A stretch of 64,000 nt of DNA from JBALVT01 sp965262875 (GCA_965262875.1 OZ253569.1:3844001-3908000), one strand, 5' to 3'. Shown: positions 1 through 8,919, numbered from the stretch's first letter. Notes: generated from the sequence alone by a model not told the origin. Program-made: numbers and translations.

Positions 1-33
1 CGGTTCGTATGTGAAAAAAATGTTTTACGATGA
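1..33 (+). CDS. cas4: Cas4 C-terminal tail (partial, runs off left edge)
   Basis: Only ten codons and a TGA stop are inside the window. The frame from base 1 ends at 31-33 and overlaps the cas1 ATG (30-32) in an ATGA junction, the tight coupling usual for cas4-cas1 in type I-C loci. The assignment rests on position next to cas1 and the type I-C-like repeat; the residues themselves are too few to identify the protein. Confidence 0.45.
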   Translation, partial: RFVCEKNVLR

Positions 34-1049
34 AGAAACTACTCAATAATCTGTACATTACTACCGATGGTAGCTATGTGCACAAAGAACGCGAAACCAT
101 CGTTATTGAGCAGGAAAGGAAAAAAGTATTGCAACTGCCGTTTCATGCGATTGGCAATTTGTTTTGCTTTGGCCGGGTCATGGTATCGCCTGACTTCATG
201 GCGGCATGTGGTGAAAAAGGCATTGGACTTTCGTTCTTTACTGGATTTGGCAAGTTTCAAGGGCGGGTGCAGGGACCGCAAAGCGGCAATGTGCTGTTAC
301 GCCGCACACAATACCGGCTGGCCGATAATGCGCCCGCCGTGTTATCGCGGCTTTTTGTAGCCGCAAAACTGACCAATAGCCGACAAATACTGATGAAACA
401 TCAACGCAACCATGGCAACGATGATTCGATAAAGCAGGTTGTAACCATGCTCGCAGGGAGCATAAGACGGCTGGAACACCAGACCGATGTCGATCAAATA
501 CGAGGCATAGAGGGGGATGCCGCCGCCCGCTATTTTTCCGTATTCAACCGCTTGGTGCTGGAAAGCCAGCGAAATAATTTCACATTTAGCGGCAGAACCA
601 AAAGACCGCCGCTTGATAAAGTCAACGCACTGCTTTCATTCAGCTACACCTTGTTGACCCATGAAATCGCCTCGGCACTGCAAGGGGTGGGATTAGACCC
701 ATACGTTGGCTTTTTACATACCGACCGCCCCGGACGGGTAAGTTTGGCACTGGACATGCTGGAAGAATTTAGAGCCTGGTGGTGTGATCGGTTCGTGCTG
801 ACTTTAATTAACCGCAAACAAATTACATCAGCCGATTTTATAACCGAAGCCAGCGGTGCTATCAGAATGAAAGACGATGCCAGAAAAATGTTTCTTACCC
901 AATGGCAAGAGCGAAAGCAGGAAAATTTGCAGCATCCCTATATCGGAGAGAAAATTCAGATTGGTCTGTTACCGCATGTGCAAGCGATGTTATTGGCAAA
1001 ATTTTTGCGCGATGATATGGAATGCTATCCGCCGTTTTTGGTTCGTTGA
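30..1049 (+). CDS. cas1: CRISPR-associated endonuclease Cas1 (type I-C)
   Basis: Metal-dependent integrase that, with Cas2, inserts new spacers at the leader end of the CRISPR array. The 339 residues are normal for subtype I-C Cas1. The N-terminal beta domain begins KKLLNNLYITTDG. The catalytic metal ligands are visible in the C-terminal helical domain: Glu161 in RGIEGDAAARYF, His230 in GFLHTDRPGR, and Asp242/Glu245 in LALDMLEEFR. It overlaps the preceding cas4 reading frame by 4 bases and is followed 9 bases later by cas2. The gene is intact, so the adaptation module could still work although the array behind it is cut short. The effector genes (cas3, cas5, cas8c, cas7) would lie upstream of the window. 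Confidence 0.95.
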   Translation: MKKLLNNLYITTDGSYVHKERETIVIEQERKKVLQLPFHAIGNLFCFGRVMVSPDFMAACGEKGIGLSFFTGFGKFQGRVQGPQSGNVLLRRTQYRLADNAPAVLSRLFVAAKLTNSRQILMKHQRNHGNDDSIKQVVTMLAGSIRRLEHQTDVDQIRGIEGDAAARYFSVFNRLVLESQRNNFTFSGRTKRPPLDKVNALLSFSYTLLTHEIASALQGVGLDPYVGFLHTDRPGRVSLALDMLEEFRAWWCDRFVLTLINRKQITSADFITEASGAIRMKDDARKMFLTQWQERKQENLQHPYIGEKIQIGLLPHVQAMLLAKFLRDDMECYPPFLVR

Positions 1050-1058
1050 AGAGTCGCC

Positions 1059-1352
1059 ATGTTAGTGCTGGTAACATACGACGTAAATGTAACCGAAGCT
1101 GGTGGAACCAGGCGGTTACGACACATCAGTAAACTGTGTAAAGACTATGGTATTCGCGTGCAATATTCGGTTTTCGAGTGCGAGATAACCCCAGCCCAAT
1201 GGGTGAATCTAAAATCCGCATTGCTGGAAGCCTACGATGCTAATCTCGACAGTTTGCGGTTTTATTATCTCGGCTCCAACTGGAAACGCAAAGTGGAACA
1301 TCACGGAGCAAAAGAAACGCCAGATGTGCTTCGAGATTCATTAATTGTGTGA
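1059..1352 (+). CDS. cas2: CRISPR-associated endoribonuclease Cas2
   Basis: Small ferredoxin-fold protein that dimerises and bridges two Cas1 dimers during spacer acquisition. Its 97 residues are typical for the family. The first beta strand reads MLVLVTYDV, with the conserved Asp8 at its end. It lies 9 bases downstream of cas1 in the same direction and is the last cas gene before the leader, the standard I-C order. No frameshift or truncation is seen. Confidence 0.95.
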   Translation: MLVLVTYDVNVTEAGGTRRLRHISKLCKDYGIRVQYSVFECEITPAQWVNLKSALLEAYDANLDSLRFYYLGSNWKRKVEHHGAKETPDVLRDSLIV

Positions 1353-1527
1353 ACGCCAACTGTTCGTTATCATAGAATCAGTAGCCGGTTAGCGGAATCG
1401 TAACCACTTGATTTTTAATACTATAGTTTCAGGTGTGGTGTGATGTTTGCTCTTTTACAATTTGGAATTTATGGTTAGCGTTATATCGGCTATTTCTTTA
1501 ACAATAACAGTAAGATAGAATGCGACG
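1353..1527 (+). promoter_or_regulatory. Presumed CRISPR leader
   Basis: This 175-bp noncoding stretch between the cas2 stop and the first repeat holds no open frame and is AT-rich compared with the array. By position it is the leader, which would carry the array promoter and the site where Cas1-Cas2 adds new spacers. Its role is inferred from location only; no specific motif was identified. Confidence 0.6.
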
Positions 1528-1694
1528 GTCGCGCCCCGCACGGGGCGCGTGGATTGAAACAACTGACTCAGGCATAACGTACATAGACGCGATCGTCGCG
1601 CCCCGCACGGGGCGCGTGGATTGAAACGAGTGAGCCTGAGGGGTTGCCTCCGAGGTGCTCAGTCGCGCCCCGCACGGGGCGCGTGGATTGAAAC
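1528..1694 (+). CRISPR. CRISPR array, 3 identical 33-bp repeats, 2 complete spacers plus a third before IS66
   Basis: Repeats lie at 1528-1560, 1595-1627 and 1662-1694 and are identical. Each has a GC-rich palindromic stem (GCGCCCCG-CA-CGGGGCGC) and ends in GTGGATTGAAAC, the type I-C repeat signature. Spacers are at 1561-1594 and 1628-1661, both 34 bp. A third 34-bp segment (1695-1728) follows the last repeat and then IS66 starts exactly where a fourth repeat would be expected, so the leader-distal part of the array is missing. None of the spacers matches another part of this window by eye. Confidence 0.95.
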
Positions 1695-1809
1695 GCCGTT
1701 TAAGTAACTCGCTGGCAGCGGTATAAAGGTAAGCGCCCCTAAATCAGCACCTATTTTTTTGTAAGAGTTCCCGCCAGACTTTCTCCTGATAACCACACAG
1801 GAGCAAATC

Positions 1810-2130
1810 ATGAACGATATCACTCAGCCCCAGCCACAAGGTATTGACTGGAAGCAGCAAATACAAACCTGGAAACTGTCGGGCTTGTCTCAGACCCGGT
1901 TTTGCAAACACAATCACCTGACTTACCATCGCTTTGTGTACTGGCGTCGGAAGTTTGACGATACCATCCGTGTGTCTTCTATAAAACAAGACCAAGGTGG
2001 CTTTGCCGCAGTGAGTGTCAGACCTGACGCCGATCGGGGGCTAACCTTGTCACTGCCCAACGGATTCATTGTGCGAGGTATCTGTGCCGAAAACCTGTTG
2101 GTGGTGCGGCAGTTACTGGATCAATTGTGA
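1810..2130 (+). CDS. tnpA: IS66 TnpA (OrfA) accessory protein
   Basis: 106-residue IS66 OrfA-type protein needed for transposition of the element. It is a helix-turn-helix-like small protein: residues 20-50 (WKLSGLSQTRFCKHN... YHRFVYWRRKF) match the domain typical of IS66 OrfA. Its stop TGA (2128-2130) overlaps the GTG start of tnpB, consistent with translational coupling. Confidence 0.88.
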   Translation: MNDITQPQPQGIDWKQQIQTWKLSGLSQTRFCKHNHLTYHRFVYWRRKFDDTIRVSSIKQDQGGFAAVSVRPDADRGLTLSLPNGFIVRGICAENLLVVRQLLDQL

Positions 2131-2495
2131 CGGCGCGCTACTTCCGCCCGGCCAATGACATGCCACAGATTTATCTGTACCGGGACTCCGTAGATTTTAG
2201 AAAATCGGTCAATGGCCTTAGCGCCATTGTGGAGCGAGAACTGGGTCGTAACCCCTTTGAGGGTGCCCTCTATGCCTTCACTAATCGCCAGCGCAACAAA
2301 ATAAAATGTTTGTACTGGGAGGACAATGGGTTTGTGTTGTACTACAAATCACTGGCGGAAGAGAAGTTCCGGTGGCCGCACCCTGACGACGACGTGATTC
2401 CCCTCACCGGCCAGCAGATCAATTGGTTGCTGGACGGCTACGATATCTCCCTGATGACAGGCCACAAAAAACTGCATTATGAGTCTGTATTTTAA
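2127..2495 (+). CDS. tnpB: IS66 TnpB (OrfB) accessory protein
   Basis: 122-residue IS66 OrfB protein. The family core is clear: IYLYRDSVDFRKSVNGL near residues 15-31 and NKIKCLYWEDNGFVLYYK near 57-74. The start is GTG at 2127, overlapping the tnpA stop by 4 bases. It is required with TnpA and TnpC for IS66 movement, and its biochemical role is not settled. Confidence 0.92.
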   Translation: MTARYFRPANDMPQIYLYRDSVDFRKSVNGLSAIVERELGRNPFEGALYAFTNRQRNKIKCLYWEDNGFVLYYKSLAEEKFRWPHPDDDVIPLTGQQINWLLDGYDISLMTGHKKLHYESVF

Positions 2496-2529
2496 GGCAT
2501 TTTGTCGCCATGAATGTTATAATTACGCC

Positions 2530-4137
2530 ATGCAATCGGCGATAAAAAAGCAACAAAAACAAGGGTGTTACGAGAACTTATCCGTCGCTGAATTACTTGT
2601 TGCCCTCGCCGTAAAAGACCAGATTCTCGAAGAAAAAAACGAGGTTCACCAGAAACACCTCGGCGACAAAAACCACATCATCCTCGAACAAAGCAAACGC
2701 ATTGACCTGCTCGAGGAATACTTGCGCCTGGCCACGGTACAGAAATTCGGAGCCAGTAGTGAGAAACTGGCGTTTCAGTCTGATTTGTTCGACGAGGTTG
2801 AAATCGAAGTCGCCCTGAGTGAGCTCGAAGAGCAACTGCCTGAAGAAGACCGGGTTCGGCCTCAAAAGAAGAAAAGAAAGCGCGGGTTTAGCGACAAGCT
2901 GCAACGGGTGCAGATACACCTCACACTTTCAGATGAGGAAAAGGATGGGGCCACCAAAACATTCTTCACCAAGGTCAAGGAGGAGCTGGAGTTTATTCCC
3001 GCCCAGGTCAAGGTGCTGGAATACTGGCAGGAAAAGGCGGTATTCAATATTGACGGTGAAGATGTCATTGTCGCCGCACAGCGCCCCGCTCATCCGCTGG
3101 GGAAATGCTTTGCCAGTCCTGCATTGCTGGCCTACATCATTGCCTCCAAATACGCCGATGGACTGCCGCTATACCGCCTGGAGGGGATGCTCAAGCGTTA
3201 CGGCGGTGATATCAGCCGCTCCAACATGGCCCACTGGATTGTACGGCTTCAGGATGTATTCCAGCCCTTGATCAACTTGATCCGGGAGGTTCAGCTTGAG
3301 GGGAATTACCTGCAGGCGGATGAGACGCGCATACAAGTCTTGAAGGAAACGGGCAAAACGGCCCAATCGGATAAATGGATGTGGGTGATACGCGGTGGCC
3401 CACCGGATAAACAATCAGTGCTGTTCGAATACGACCCCTCACGTGCTGGCGCGGTGGCGGAGCGCCTGCTGGATGGCTTTGGTGGTGTGTTGCAGGCCGA
3501 CGGCTATTCCGGTTACAGCAAGGTGTGCCGGATAGCGGGCATTACCCGAATTGGATGCTTTGACCATGCCCGGCGCAAGTTCGTTGAAGCCAGCCGGGCG
3601 GCGGAAACCAGGAGCACCCAAAAGAAAGTGGGGCAACCCACCAAGGCTGACGTTGCACTCAGTAAAATACGAAGGCTGTATGCGATAGAGAAATCGATCA
3701 AGGATCTGGAGCACGACAAGAAAAAACAGGCAAGGCAGTCACTCAGCGTGCCGATTCTCGAGGACCTGAAGCCATGGCTGGAGAAGAACGTCAGCCGGGT
3801 GCCCAAAGATAGCCTGACCCACAAGGCCATAACGTACACACTGAACCAATGGGAGTACCTGATTGGCTATTGCGAGGACGGCCAGTTGAATATCAGCAAT
3901 GCGCTGGCTGAGAATGCGATCAGGCCCTTTGCGGTTGGTCGGCGCGCCTGGCTATTCGCAGATACCTCCCGCGGGGCCCGAGCCAGTGCGACCTGTTATA
4001 GTTTAGTGGAATCGGCAAAGGCGAACGGCCTGGAACCTTATGCTTACCTCCAGCATGTGCTGGCGCACATTGCGGCGGCAGATACGGTGGAGAAGCTTGA
4101 AGCATTACTGCCCTGGAACATGGAAATCGAAGAGTAA
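2530..4137 (+). CDS. tnpC: IS66 transposase TnpC
   Basis: DDE transposase of the IS66 element, about 535 residues from ATG 2530. An earlier in-frame ATG at 2479 lies inside tnpB and is less likely. The N-terminal part has a helical segment (LLEEYLRLATVQKFGASSEKL) followed by the zinc-binding/linker region, then the DDE core with LQADETRIQVL and LQADGYSGYSKV, and the C-terminal NALAENAIRPFAVGRRAWLF motif typical of IS66. It appears intact, so the element may be active. Confidence 0.93.
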   Translation: MQSAIKKQQKQGCYENLSVAELLVALAVKDQILEEKNEVHQKHLGDKNHIILEQSKRIDLLEEYLRLATVQKFGASSEKLAFQSDLFDEVEIEVALSELEEQLPEEDRVRPQKKKRKRGFSDKLQRVQIHLTLSDEEKDGATKTFFTKVKEELEFIPAQVKVLEYWQEKAVFNIDGEDVIVAAQRPAHPLGKCFASPALLAYIIASKYADGLPLYRLEGMLKRYGGDISRSNMAHWIVRLQDVFQPLINLIREVQLEGNYLQADETRIQVLKETGKTAQSDKWMWVIRGGPPDKQSVLFEYDPSRAGAVAERLLDGFGGVLQADGYSGYSKVCRIAGITRIGCFDHARRKFVEASRAAETRSTQKKVGQPTKADVALSKIRRLYAIEKSIKDLEHDKKKQARQSLSVPILEDLKPWLEKNVSRVPKDSLTHKAITYTLNQWEYLIGYCEDGQLNISNALAENAIRPFAVGRRAWLFADTSRGARASATCYSLVESAKANGLEPYAYLQHVLAHIAAADTVEKLEALLPWNMEIEE

Positions 4138-4209
4138 CGGCGAGGTAAAGCGATCTACTGTCTAGTGGCTCGCAGACAAAATCAATAGGGTCGATTTAAG
4201 TGCGCTTAC

Positions 4210-4363
4210 CTTATTCTTATAGTCCCTACGCTTGAATCGTGCCTGCTTATTGGTCGCTCTTGAGTGTGACTGGGCCGCAGTTCTACCGCGCCGATTCTAA
4301 TACGCCGAGATCCGTCTATTTCAAAATTCGGCAAATAGCTGCGGTTTTGGAGTGGCGTCTACA
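4210..4363 (-). repeat. Relic of an IS21-type left end, inverted
   Basis: These 154 bp are the reverse complement of the first 154 bp of the IS21-type copies that start at 49038 and 60910. The terminal TGTAGACGCC lies at the right side here (ACA at 4361-4363). The rest of that third IS21 copy is gone: the IS66 right end follows directly. The IS21 copy had therefore inserted in the FTR1-like gene, later received or recombined with IS66, and lost its body. Confidence 0.85.
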
Positions 4364-4537
4364 CTCACCGAGCAGTCTGTTGCAGGAGAGTTGCTCTATG
4401 CGGTATTCGGATACGAATCTACTCCGGGTTTACTGCAGGCGATTCTGTATTTTTGCAGCCTCGCTGTCACTTTAGGAGTTTTCTTTATGTCACGGAGTCG
4501 GGGGGATGAATGCGGGGGTCAATTAAATATTCCTTAA
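4364..4537 (+). pseudogene. 3' fragment of an FTR1-like iron permease
   Basis: The open frame begins directly after the IS21 terminal bases and encodes about 57 residues. They include SVAGELLYAVFGYESTPG and a following hydrophobic helix, resembling the last transmembrane segment of FTR1/EfeU high-affinity iron permeases. No start codon belongs to it; the 5' part was lost with the IS insertion. It overlaps the next gene's start by 28 bases, which suggests the two were once one operon. The family call rests on pattern recognition of a short tail. Confidence 0.45.
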
Positions 4538-5240
4538 GAGTTGTAGTGGCTGGCTTAAGCCTTGCGCTTTTCAATCTCGGTGTGCGCGCAGACGGCACCG
4601 TCATTGATAAGGTCTACCATCCTTACGTCGAACCATTGGAATGGGAAATCGAGTGGCGAATGATTCACCAGGATGAGGATCCTTTAACCGGAGATCAGCG
4701 GGCTCAATCGCACCGTTTTGGTTTCGGTAAGGCTATGCCGATACGATATTTGCCGAGTTGTACCTGATCGGCGAACAAAAATCCGATACCAGCTTTTCCA
4801 CTGAGGCCTATGAATTCGAGATACTTTGGCAGATGTCCGAGCAGGGGGAATACGTCGTAGACTGGGCCTTACTCTTTGAGCTGGAGAGAGAATCCGATAA
4901 CGATATCTGGGAGTATTCAACGGCCGTTTTGCTGGAGAAAGAATTTGGGAGATTTAGTACCACAGCGAATATTGGAGTGACCTATGAGTGGGGTGACGAT
5001 ATTGGAAATGAGGTGGAAACCTCTCTGGCGCTGCAGTATCGATACCGATACTCGCCTCGGTTTGAACCGGCACTTGAACTGTATCTGGGTCAGGACACGC
5101 GCGGATTCGGCCCGGTTGCGATGGGTGCACAGAGGCTGGGAACAATGAAAGCACTGCGCTGGGAGGCCGGCATTATTTTCGGCATGGATAACGATACGGC
5201 CGACTATACCTTGCGCGCAGTTCTGGAATACGAGTTTTAG
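4510..5240 (+). pseudogene. Probable outer-membrane beta-barrel protein, frameshifted
   Basis: The N-terminal frame (4510-4767) starts with a signal peptide (SLRVVVAGLSLALFNLGVRA, residues 6-25). After GFGK near base 4730 it runs into nonsense, while the other frame continues sensibly as DTIFAELYLIGEQKSD to a stop at 5240. Restoring one base near 4730 gives a protein of about 243 residues with alternating beta-strand patterns ending in LRAVLEYEF, the aromatic C-terminus usual for outer-membrane barrels. It follows the FTR1-like fragment, so a link to metal uptake is possible but unproven. The shift could be a true mutation or a sequencing error. Confidence 0.6.
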
Positions 5241-5255
5241 GACTCCCCAGACAAA

Positions 5256-6731
5256 TTACTTCAGTAGCGATCCCAAAATCCCGCGAAATATTTTTTTACT
5301 GAGACCTCGCCCCGCAGCGCTGCCGAGACTTCTTACCATACTTTTTATAAACGCTTCTGTGGGTGTTTGACGAGAGCTGCTCCGGGACTTCGTTTTCGAT
5401 TGCTCTTTTGCTTCCCTTTCCTCAAGCTCCGCCTGTTCTTGTTGTTTCGCTCGCGCAGCGGTTCGCTCCAGTAGCACTTCATGTGCCGACCTGGGGTCAA
5501 AAGGCTCAGCGTAACGGCGCATATTCGGATCTTTATCGAGTATGGCTTTGCGCTCTTCTTTAGAGGCCGGTCCCATACGTGAGTGAGGCGGGCGTACCAG
5601 TACGCGCTCAACAGGAGAGGGAACACCTTTGTCTTGTAGTGTGGAAACCAGTGCCTCACCCACACCCATTTCTGTAATCGTTTGAACCGTGTCCAGCTTC
5701 GGGTTGGCGCGGAACGACTGTGCTGCAACGCGCACAACTTTTTGTTCTTTCGGTGTGTACGCTCTCAGCGCGTGCTGTATGCGGTTACCCAATTGCCCCA
5801 GAACGCTATCGGGAATATCGCCTGGACTCTGGCTGATAAAATAAATCCCTACGCCCTTGGAGCGAATAAGCCGTACCACTTGCTCGATCTTTTCCAATAG
5901 GGCTTTGGGTGCATCGCGAAACAGCAGATGTGCTTCGTCGAAGAAAAAAACCATGATGGGTTGATCGGGGTCGCCAAGCTCGGGCAGGTTCTCAAAAAGT
6001 TCCGAAAGTAGCCATAGCAAGAAAGTAGAATAAACTCGAGGGCTGCGAACAAGAATGTCCGCAGCCAGTACGTTAATTATCCCGCGACCGTCTCTAGACG
6101 TCTGCATCAGATCTTCAAGTCGTAGGGCCGGCTCACCAAAAAAATAATCACCGCCTTCGCGTTTCAGCATTAACAGCCTTCGCAAAATAGCGTTCACAGA
6201 GGCTTTCGAAATACTGTAGCCGATACCCAGATCTTTGCCGTTGGTTCCCAGGTATTCCAAGCTGGTGCGCAGATCAGCGAGGTCAACCAGTAGCATGCCC
6301 TCGTTATCGGCAAATTCGAACACCAGTGTGATAATACTCTCCTGGGTTTCGTTCAAATCCAGAAGACGTGATATCAGCTGCGGGCCCATCTCAGTGATCG
6401 TAGAGCGAACTGGAGTCCCCTGAGTGCCAAAAATATCCCAGAACGCCACGGGATAGCCGCGTTGGGTGTAGTTCTCTATGCCAATTTTCTCTACCCGTTC
6501 ATCCACCTTTGGGTGGGGCTTGCCACTTTGGCTGATACCGGAGACGTCGCCCTTAATATCCGCCAGAAAAACCGGTACCCCCAGGTCGGAGAACCCTTCG
6601 GTCAGGCACTGCAACGTCACCGTTTTTCCGGTGCCGGTAGCGCCGGCAATCAATCCGTGTCGATTGGCGTAGCGTGGATTGAGGAACACTTTGCCGGAAT
6701 CACAGCCGCCGATCAGAATACCATTTTCCAT
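5256..6731 (-). CDS. yjgR: YjgR-family ATPase (DUF853, HerA-like)
   Basis: Cytoplasmic P-loop ATPase of the DUF853/YjgR family, a relative of HerA/FtsK translocases; its cell role is unknown. Walker A is GATGTGKT at residues 30-37. Walker B is in IMVFFFDEAH around 259-268. The N-terminal NGILIGG and the arginine-rich region GNRIQHALRAYTPKEQK are family hallmarks. The 491 residues match the usual length. The C-terminal part has a charged, Glu/Lys/Arg-rich linker (about residues 410-455), as in E. coli YjgR. It is a single gene, divergent from the DUF3754 gene. Confidence 0.9.
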   Translation of the reverse strand: MENGILIGGCDSGKVFLNPRYANRHGLIAGATGTGKTVTLQCLTEGFSDLGVPVFLADIKGDVSGISQSGKPHPKVDERVEKIGIENYTQRGYPVAFWDIFGTQGTPVRSTITEMGPQLISRLLDLNETQESIITLVFEFADNEGMLLVDLADLRTSLEYLGTNGKDLGIGYSISKASVNAILRRLLMLKREGGDYFFGEPALRLEDLMQTSRDGRGIINVLAADILVRSPRVYSTFLLWLLSELFENLPELGDPDQPIMVFFFDEAHLLFRDAPKALLEKIEQVVRLIRSKGVGIYFISQSPGDIPDSVLGQLGNRIQHALRAYTPKEQKVVRVAAQSFRANPKLDTVQTITEMGVGEALVSTLQDKGVPSPVERVLVRPPHSRMGPASKEERKAILDKDPNMRRYAEPFDPRSAHEVLLERTAARAKQQEQAELEEREAKEQSKTKSRSSSRQTPTEAFIKSMVRSLGSAAGRGLSKKIFRGILGSLLK

Positions 6732-6801
6732 TTGAGCTTTATTTCCCTTGTTGAGTTAGCCCTTTGATAACGCTCAGGTGCTATTATTTGCTACAGATTA
6801 C

Positions 6802-8019
6802 ATGAAGTTTGAGGAACCGTCATTGACCCAGGAAGATAACCAATATACCGCAGCGGATATCGTCGAGAAGCAGTTGCTCCGGCACACTGGAGATAGCGGT
6901 AGAATCTTCAGTGCGATGGCAAGACAGCTGACCACTTATTATCTGCTGCAATTTGGCCAACAATCAGAACATCTGAAATCTGCGTACCGGTATTTTAATC
7001 CCGGTGCCATTGCGGGTCGACCACCGATAGCTGCGCAAGAGCGAAACGATTTAAAGGCGCAATTCTTCGATCAGATTTCCGAGTTGCTGGACGCGGCAAA
7101 CTATCGTGAATTGTCCGTGGATGATATTCGCAAAGCGATGGATGAACAGGCCCTGTTCGATCTCAGCGTATCTGTGAACCTGGATGATTATGACCGCCTG
7201 ATGGTGTTTCGCCGCGGAGCACAGCCCAGGACAATGACACTGAAGCGTTGGTTGGGCCGATTTGGCGAGCGGGAAGTGGATTTCATCAACTATGATCGGG
7301 TTGCATTGGTCTACAGTGAAAACACCGCCGGCAGCGATATCCACCTGAAACTCTTTCAAAATGTTCCGCGCCATGACATTGAAATTCTTCTGCCTGAACC
7401 ACAGGTACGGATGCGCTTGAAAGACAAATTGATTATTGGGGTGCCTGCGGTTGTGGGTGGCGCCGCAGTGTTGCTGACAAAGCTGGGTCCCACTTTACTT
7501 CTCATTGGTTCGCTGTTGGCGTTTTGGATGGGTATGTCGGAACAGCCTGCGGCTCTGGATCAGGGAGTATTGATCGCGCTGGGCGTCGGGCTATTTGCCT
7601 TGGGAGGGCATTTATGGCGTCAATTTGGAGCGTTGAAAAACCGCAGGTTGAAGTTTTTGAAGGTTTTGACCGAAAACCTCTACTTCAAAAGTCTGGACAA
7701 CAACAGCGGGGCCATACAGCAATTGTTGGATACCGCGGCAGACGAAGAGGTAAAAGAGGTGTTTTTAGTCTACAGTTTTCTAAGTACTGATGCCTCGATC
7801 TCCATTGCTGATCTGGATACTCGCATAGAGCAATGGCTGGCGGAAACTTTCGCTTGTGACGTAAACTTCGATGTTGAGGGTGCCGCTCAGAAGGCCGTTA
7901 AGCTGGGTATGGCTAAGAAACAGAATTCGAATTATATAGCGGTGAGTGCCGCCGAAGCACTGGAAAACCTCAACGCCAACTTGCACATTCTGGTCTATCC
8001 AGAACAAGGAGATAAGTAG
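6802..8019 (+). CDS. DUF3754 membrane protein (TMEM143-like)
   Basis: About 405 residues from ATG 6802; a GTG at 6778 would add eight. The first half is soluble and carries the DUF3754 core (YDRLMVFRRGAQPR, EREVDFINYDRVAL). Two hydrophobic segments follow around residues 212-265 (IIGVPAVVGGAAVLLTKLG and LLLIGSLLAFWMG), then a third (GVLIALGVGLFALGG). Function is not known for the family. Its stop directly abuts the ypfJ start at 8020, so the two are almost certainly cotranscribed. Confidence 0.8.
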   Translation: MKFEEPSLTQEDNQYTAADIVEKQLLRHTGDSGRIFSAMARQLTTYYLLQFGQQSEHLKSAYRYFNPGAIAGRPPIAAQERNDLKAQFFDQISELLDAANYRELSVDDIRKAMDEQALFDLSVSVNLDDYDRLMVFRRGAQPRTMTLKRWLGRFGEREVDFINYDRVALVYSENTAGSDIHLKLFQNVPRHDIEILLPEPQVRMRLKDKLIIGVPAVVGGAAVLLTKLGPTLLLIGSLLAFWMGMSEQPAALDQGVLIALGVGLFALGGHLWRQFGALKNRRLKFLKVLTENLYFKSLDNNSGAIQQLLDTAADEEVKEVFLVYSFLSTDASISIADLDTRIEQWLAETFACDVNFDVEGAAQKAVKLGMAKKQNSNYIAVSAAEALENLNANLHILVYPEQGDK

Positions 8020-8919
8020 ATGCAGTGGAAAGGTGGACGACGCAGCGACAATGTAGAGGATCGAAGAGGGCAGCGGGTGGCCGCTGGCGCAGCAGCAGGT
8101 GCGGCGCCACTATTGTTACGATTCCTCCCCTCTTTGATAAAAAGCAAGACCGGAAGGACCATACTCATTGTGGGTGTCGCCGTGTTTTTTGGTAGCCGAA
8201 TGTTGGGAATCGACCTTCTTCCACTATTGCTCGGTGGGGGAGGCGCTCAGGTGGCTCAAAATAGCCCCCAGAAAATTTCCGAGGAACAACTTCAATTGGG
8301 TGAGTTTGTGTCTGTAGTGCTGGCAGATACCGAAGATACCTGGAACGCCATTTTCACCCAGTTGGGCAAAACATACGAAGAGCCAAAATTGGTGCTGTTC
8401 AGCGGTAAGGTCAGTTCTGCCTGCGGCATGGCTTCGGCGGCGGTGGGGCCGTTTTACTGCCCCGGTGATCATCAGCTGTATATCGACTTGGTCTTCTTCA
8501 ATGATCTGAAAAACCGCCACGGTGCTCCGGGTGATTTTGCCCAGGCTTATGTGGTGGCTCATGAGGTGGGTCACCACGTTCAGACCTTGTTGGGTGTGAG
8601 TGATCAGGTCCGACAAGCCAAACAGGGCAAATCTGAGGCCCAGGCCAATGCGCTTTCGGTTAAACAGGAACTTCAGGCCGATTGTTTCGCTGGTTTGTGG
8701 GGGCATGCCGCGAATATCGACCGCGCTCTGCTCGATTCTGGAGATCTTGAAGAGGCGCTGACAGCGGCAACTGCCATTGGTGATGATCGATTGCAAAGGG
8801 ATGCGGGGCGTCGCGTTGTTCCCGACAGCTTTACCCATGGCACTTCAGCACAAAGAGTCCAGTGGTTTAGAACTGGATTTGAGACTGGAGACATACGCAA
8901 CTGCGATACCTTCAAGTAA
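8020..8919 (+). CDS. ypfJ: YpfJ-family neutral zinc metallopeptidase
   Basis: Predicted membrane-anchored zinc peptidase of the KPN_02809/YpfJ family. The short cytoplasmic N-terminus contains MQWKGGRRSDNVEDRRG, the family signature. One transmembrane helix lies at residues 47-59 and extends into LLPLLLGGGG. The periplasmic catalytic domain has the HEVGHH zinc motif at 181-186, with a further acidic ligand probably in KQELQADCFAG. It starts at the base after the DUF3754 stop. The substrate is unknown. Confidence 0.92.
   Translation: MQWKGGRRSDNVEDRRGQRVAAGAAAGAAPLLLRFLPSLIKSKTGRTILIVGVAVFFGSRMLGIDLLPLLLGGGGAQVAQNSPQKISEEQLQLGEFVSVVLADTEDTWNAIFTQLGKTYEEPKLVLFSGKVSSACGMASAAVGPFYCPGDHQLYIDLVFFNDLKNRHGAPGDFAQAYVVAHEVGHHVQTLLGVSDQVRQAKQGKSEAQANALSVKQELQADCFAGLWGHAANIDRALLDSGDLEEALTAATAIGDDRLQRDAGRRVVPDSFTHGTSAQRVQWFRTGFETGDIRNCDTFK

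Larger units (their letters stand above)
1729..4209 (+). mobile_element. IS66-family insertion sequence (complete)
   Basis: The element is 2481 bp with imperfect inverted ends: the left end starts GTAAGCGCCCCTAAATC and the right end reads GATTTAAGTGCGCTTAC. It carries the three IS66 genes tnpA, tnpB and tnpC in order. The 8-bp flanks (1721-1728 and 4210-4217) differ, so the usual 8-bp target duplication is absent. This suggests that a deletion or recombination next to the IS removed the original right flank. The left junction falls at the spacer/repeat border of the CRISPR array, and the right junction falls 154 bp inside an IS21-type end. Confidence 0.92.

Noticed and set aside
1729..1761. 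Degenerate fourth CRISPR repeat
   Set aside because: The bases GTAAGCGCC resemble the repeat start, but they match the IS66 right end as its inverted terminal repeat, which explains them fully.
8224..8838. 204-codon open frame on the minus strand
   Set aside because: Antisense to ypfJ, whose HEVGHH-containing product is certain; the antisense translation has no domain pattern.
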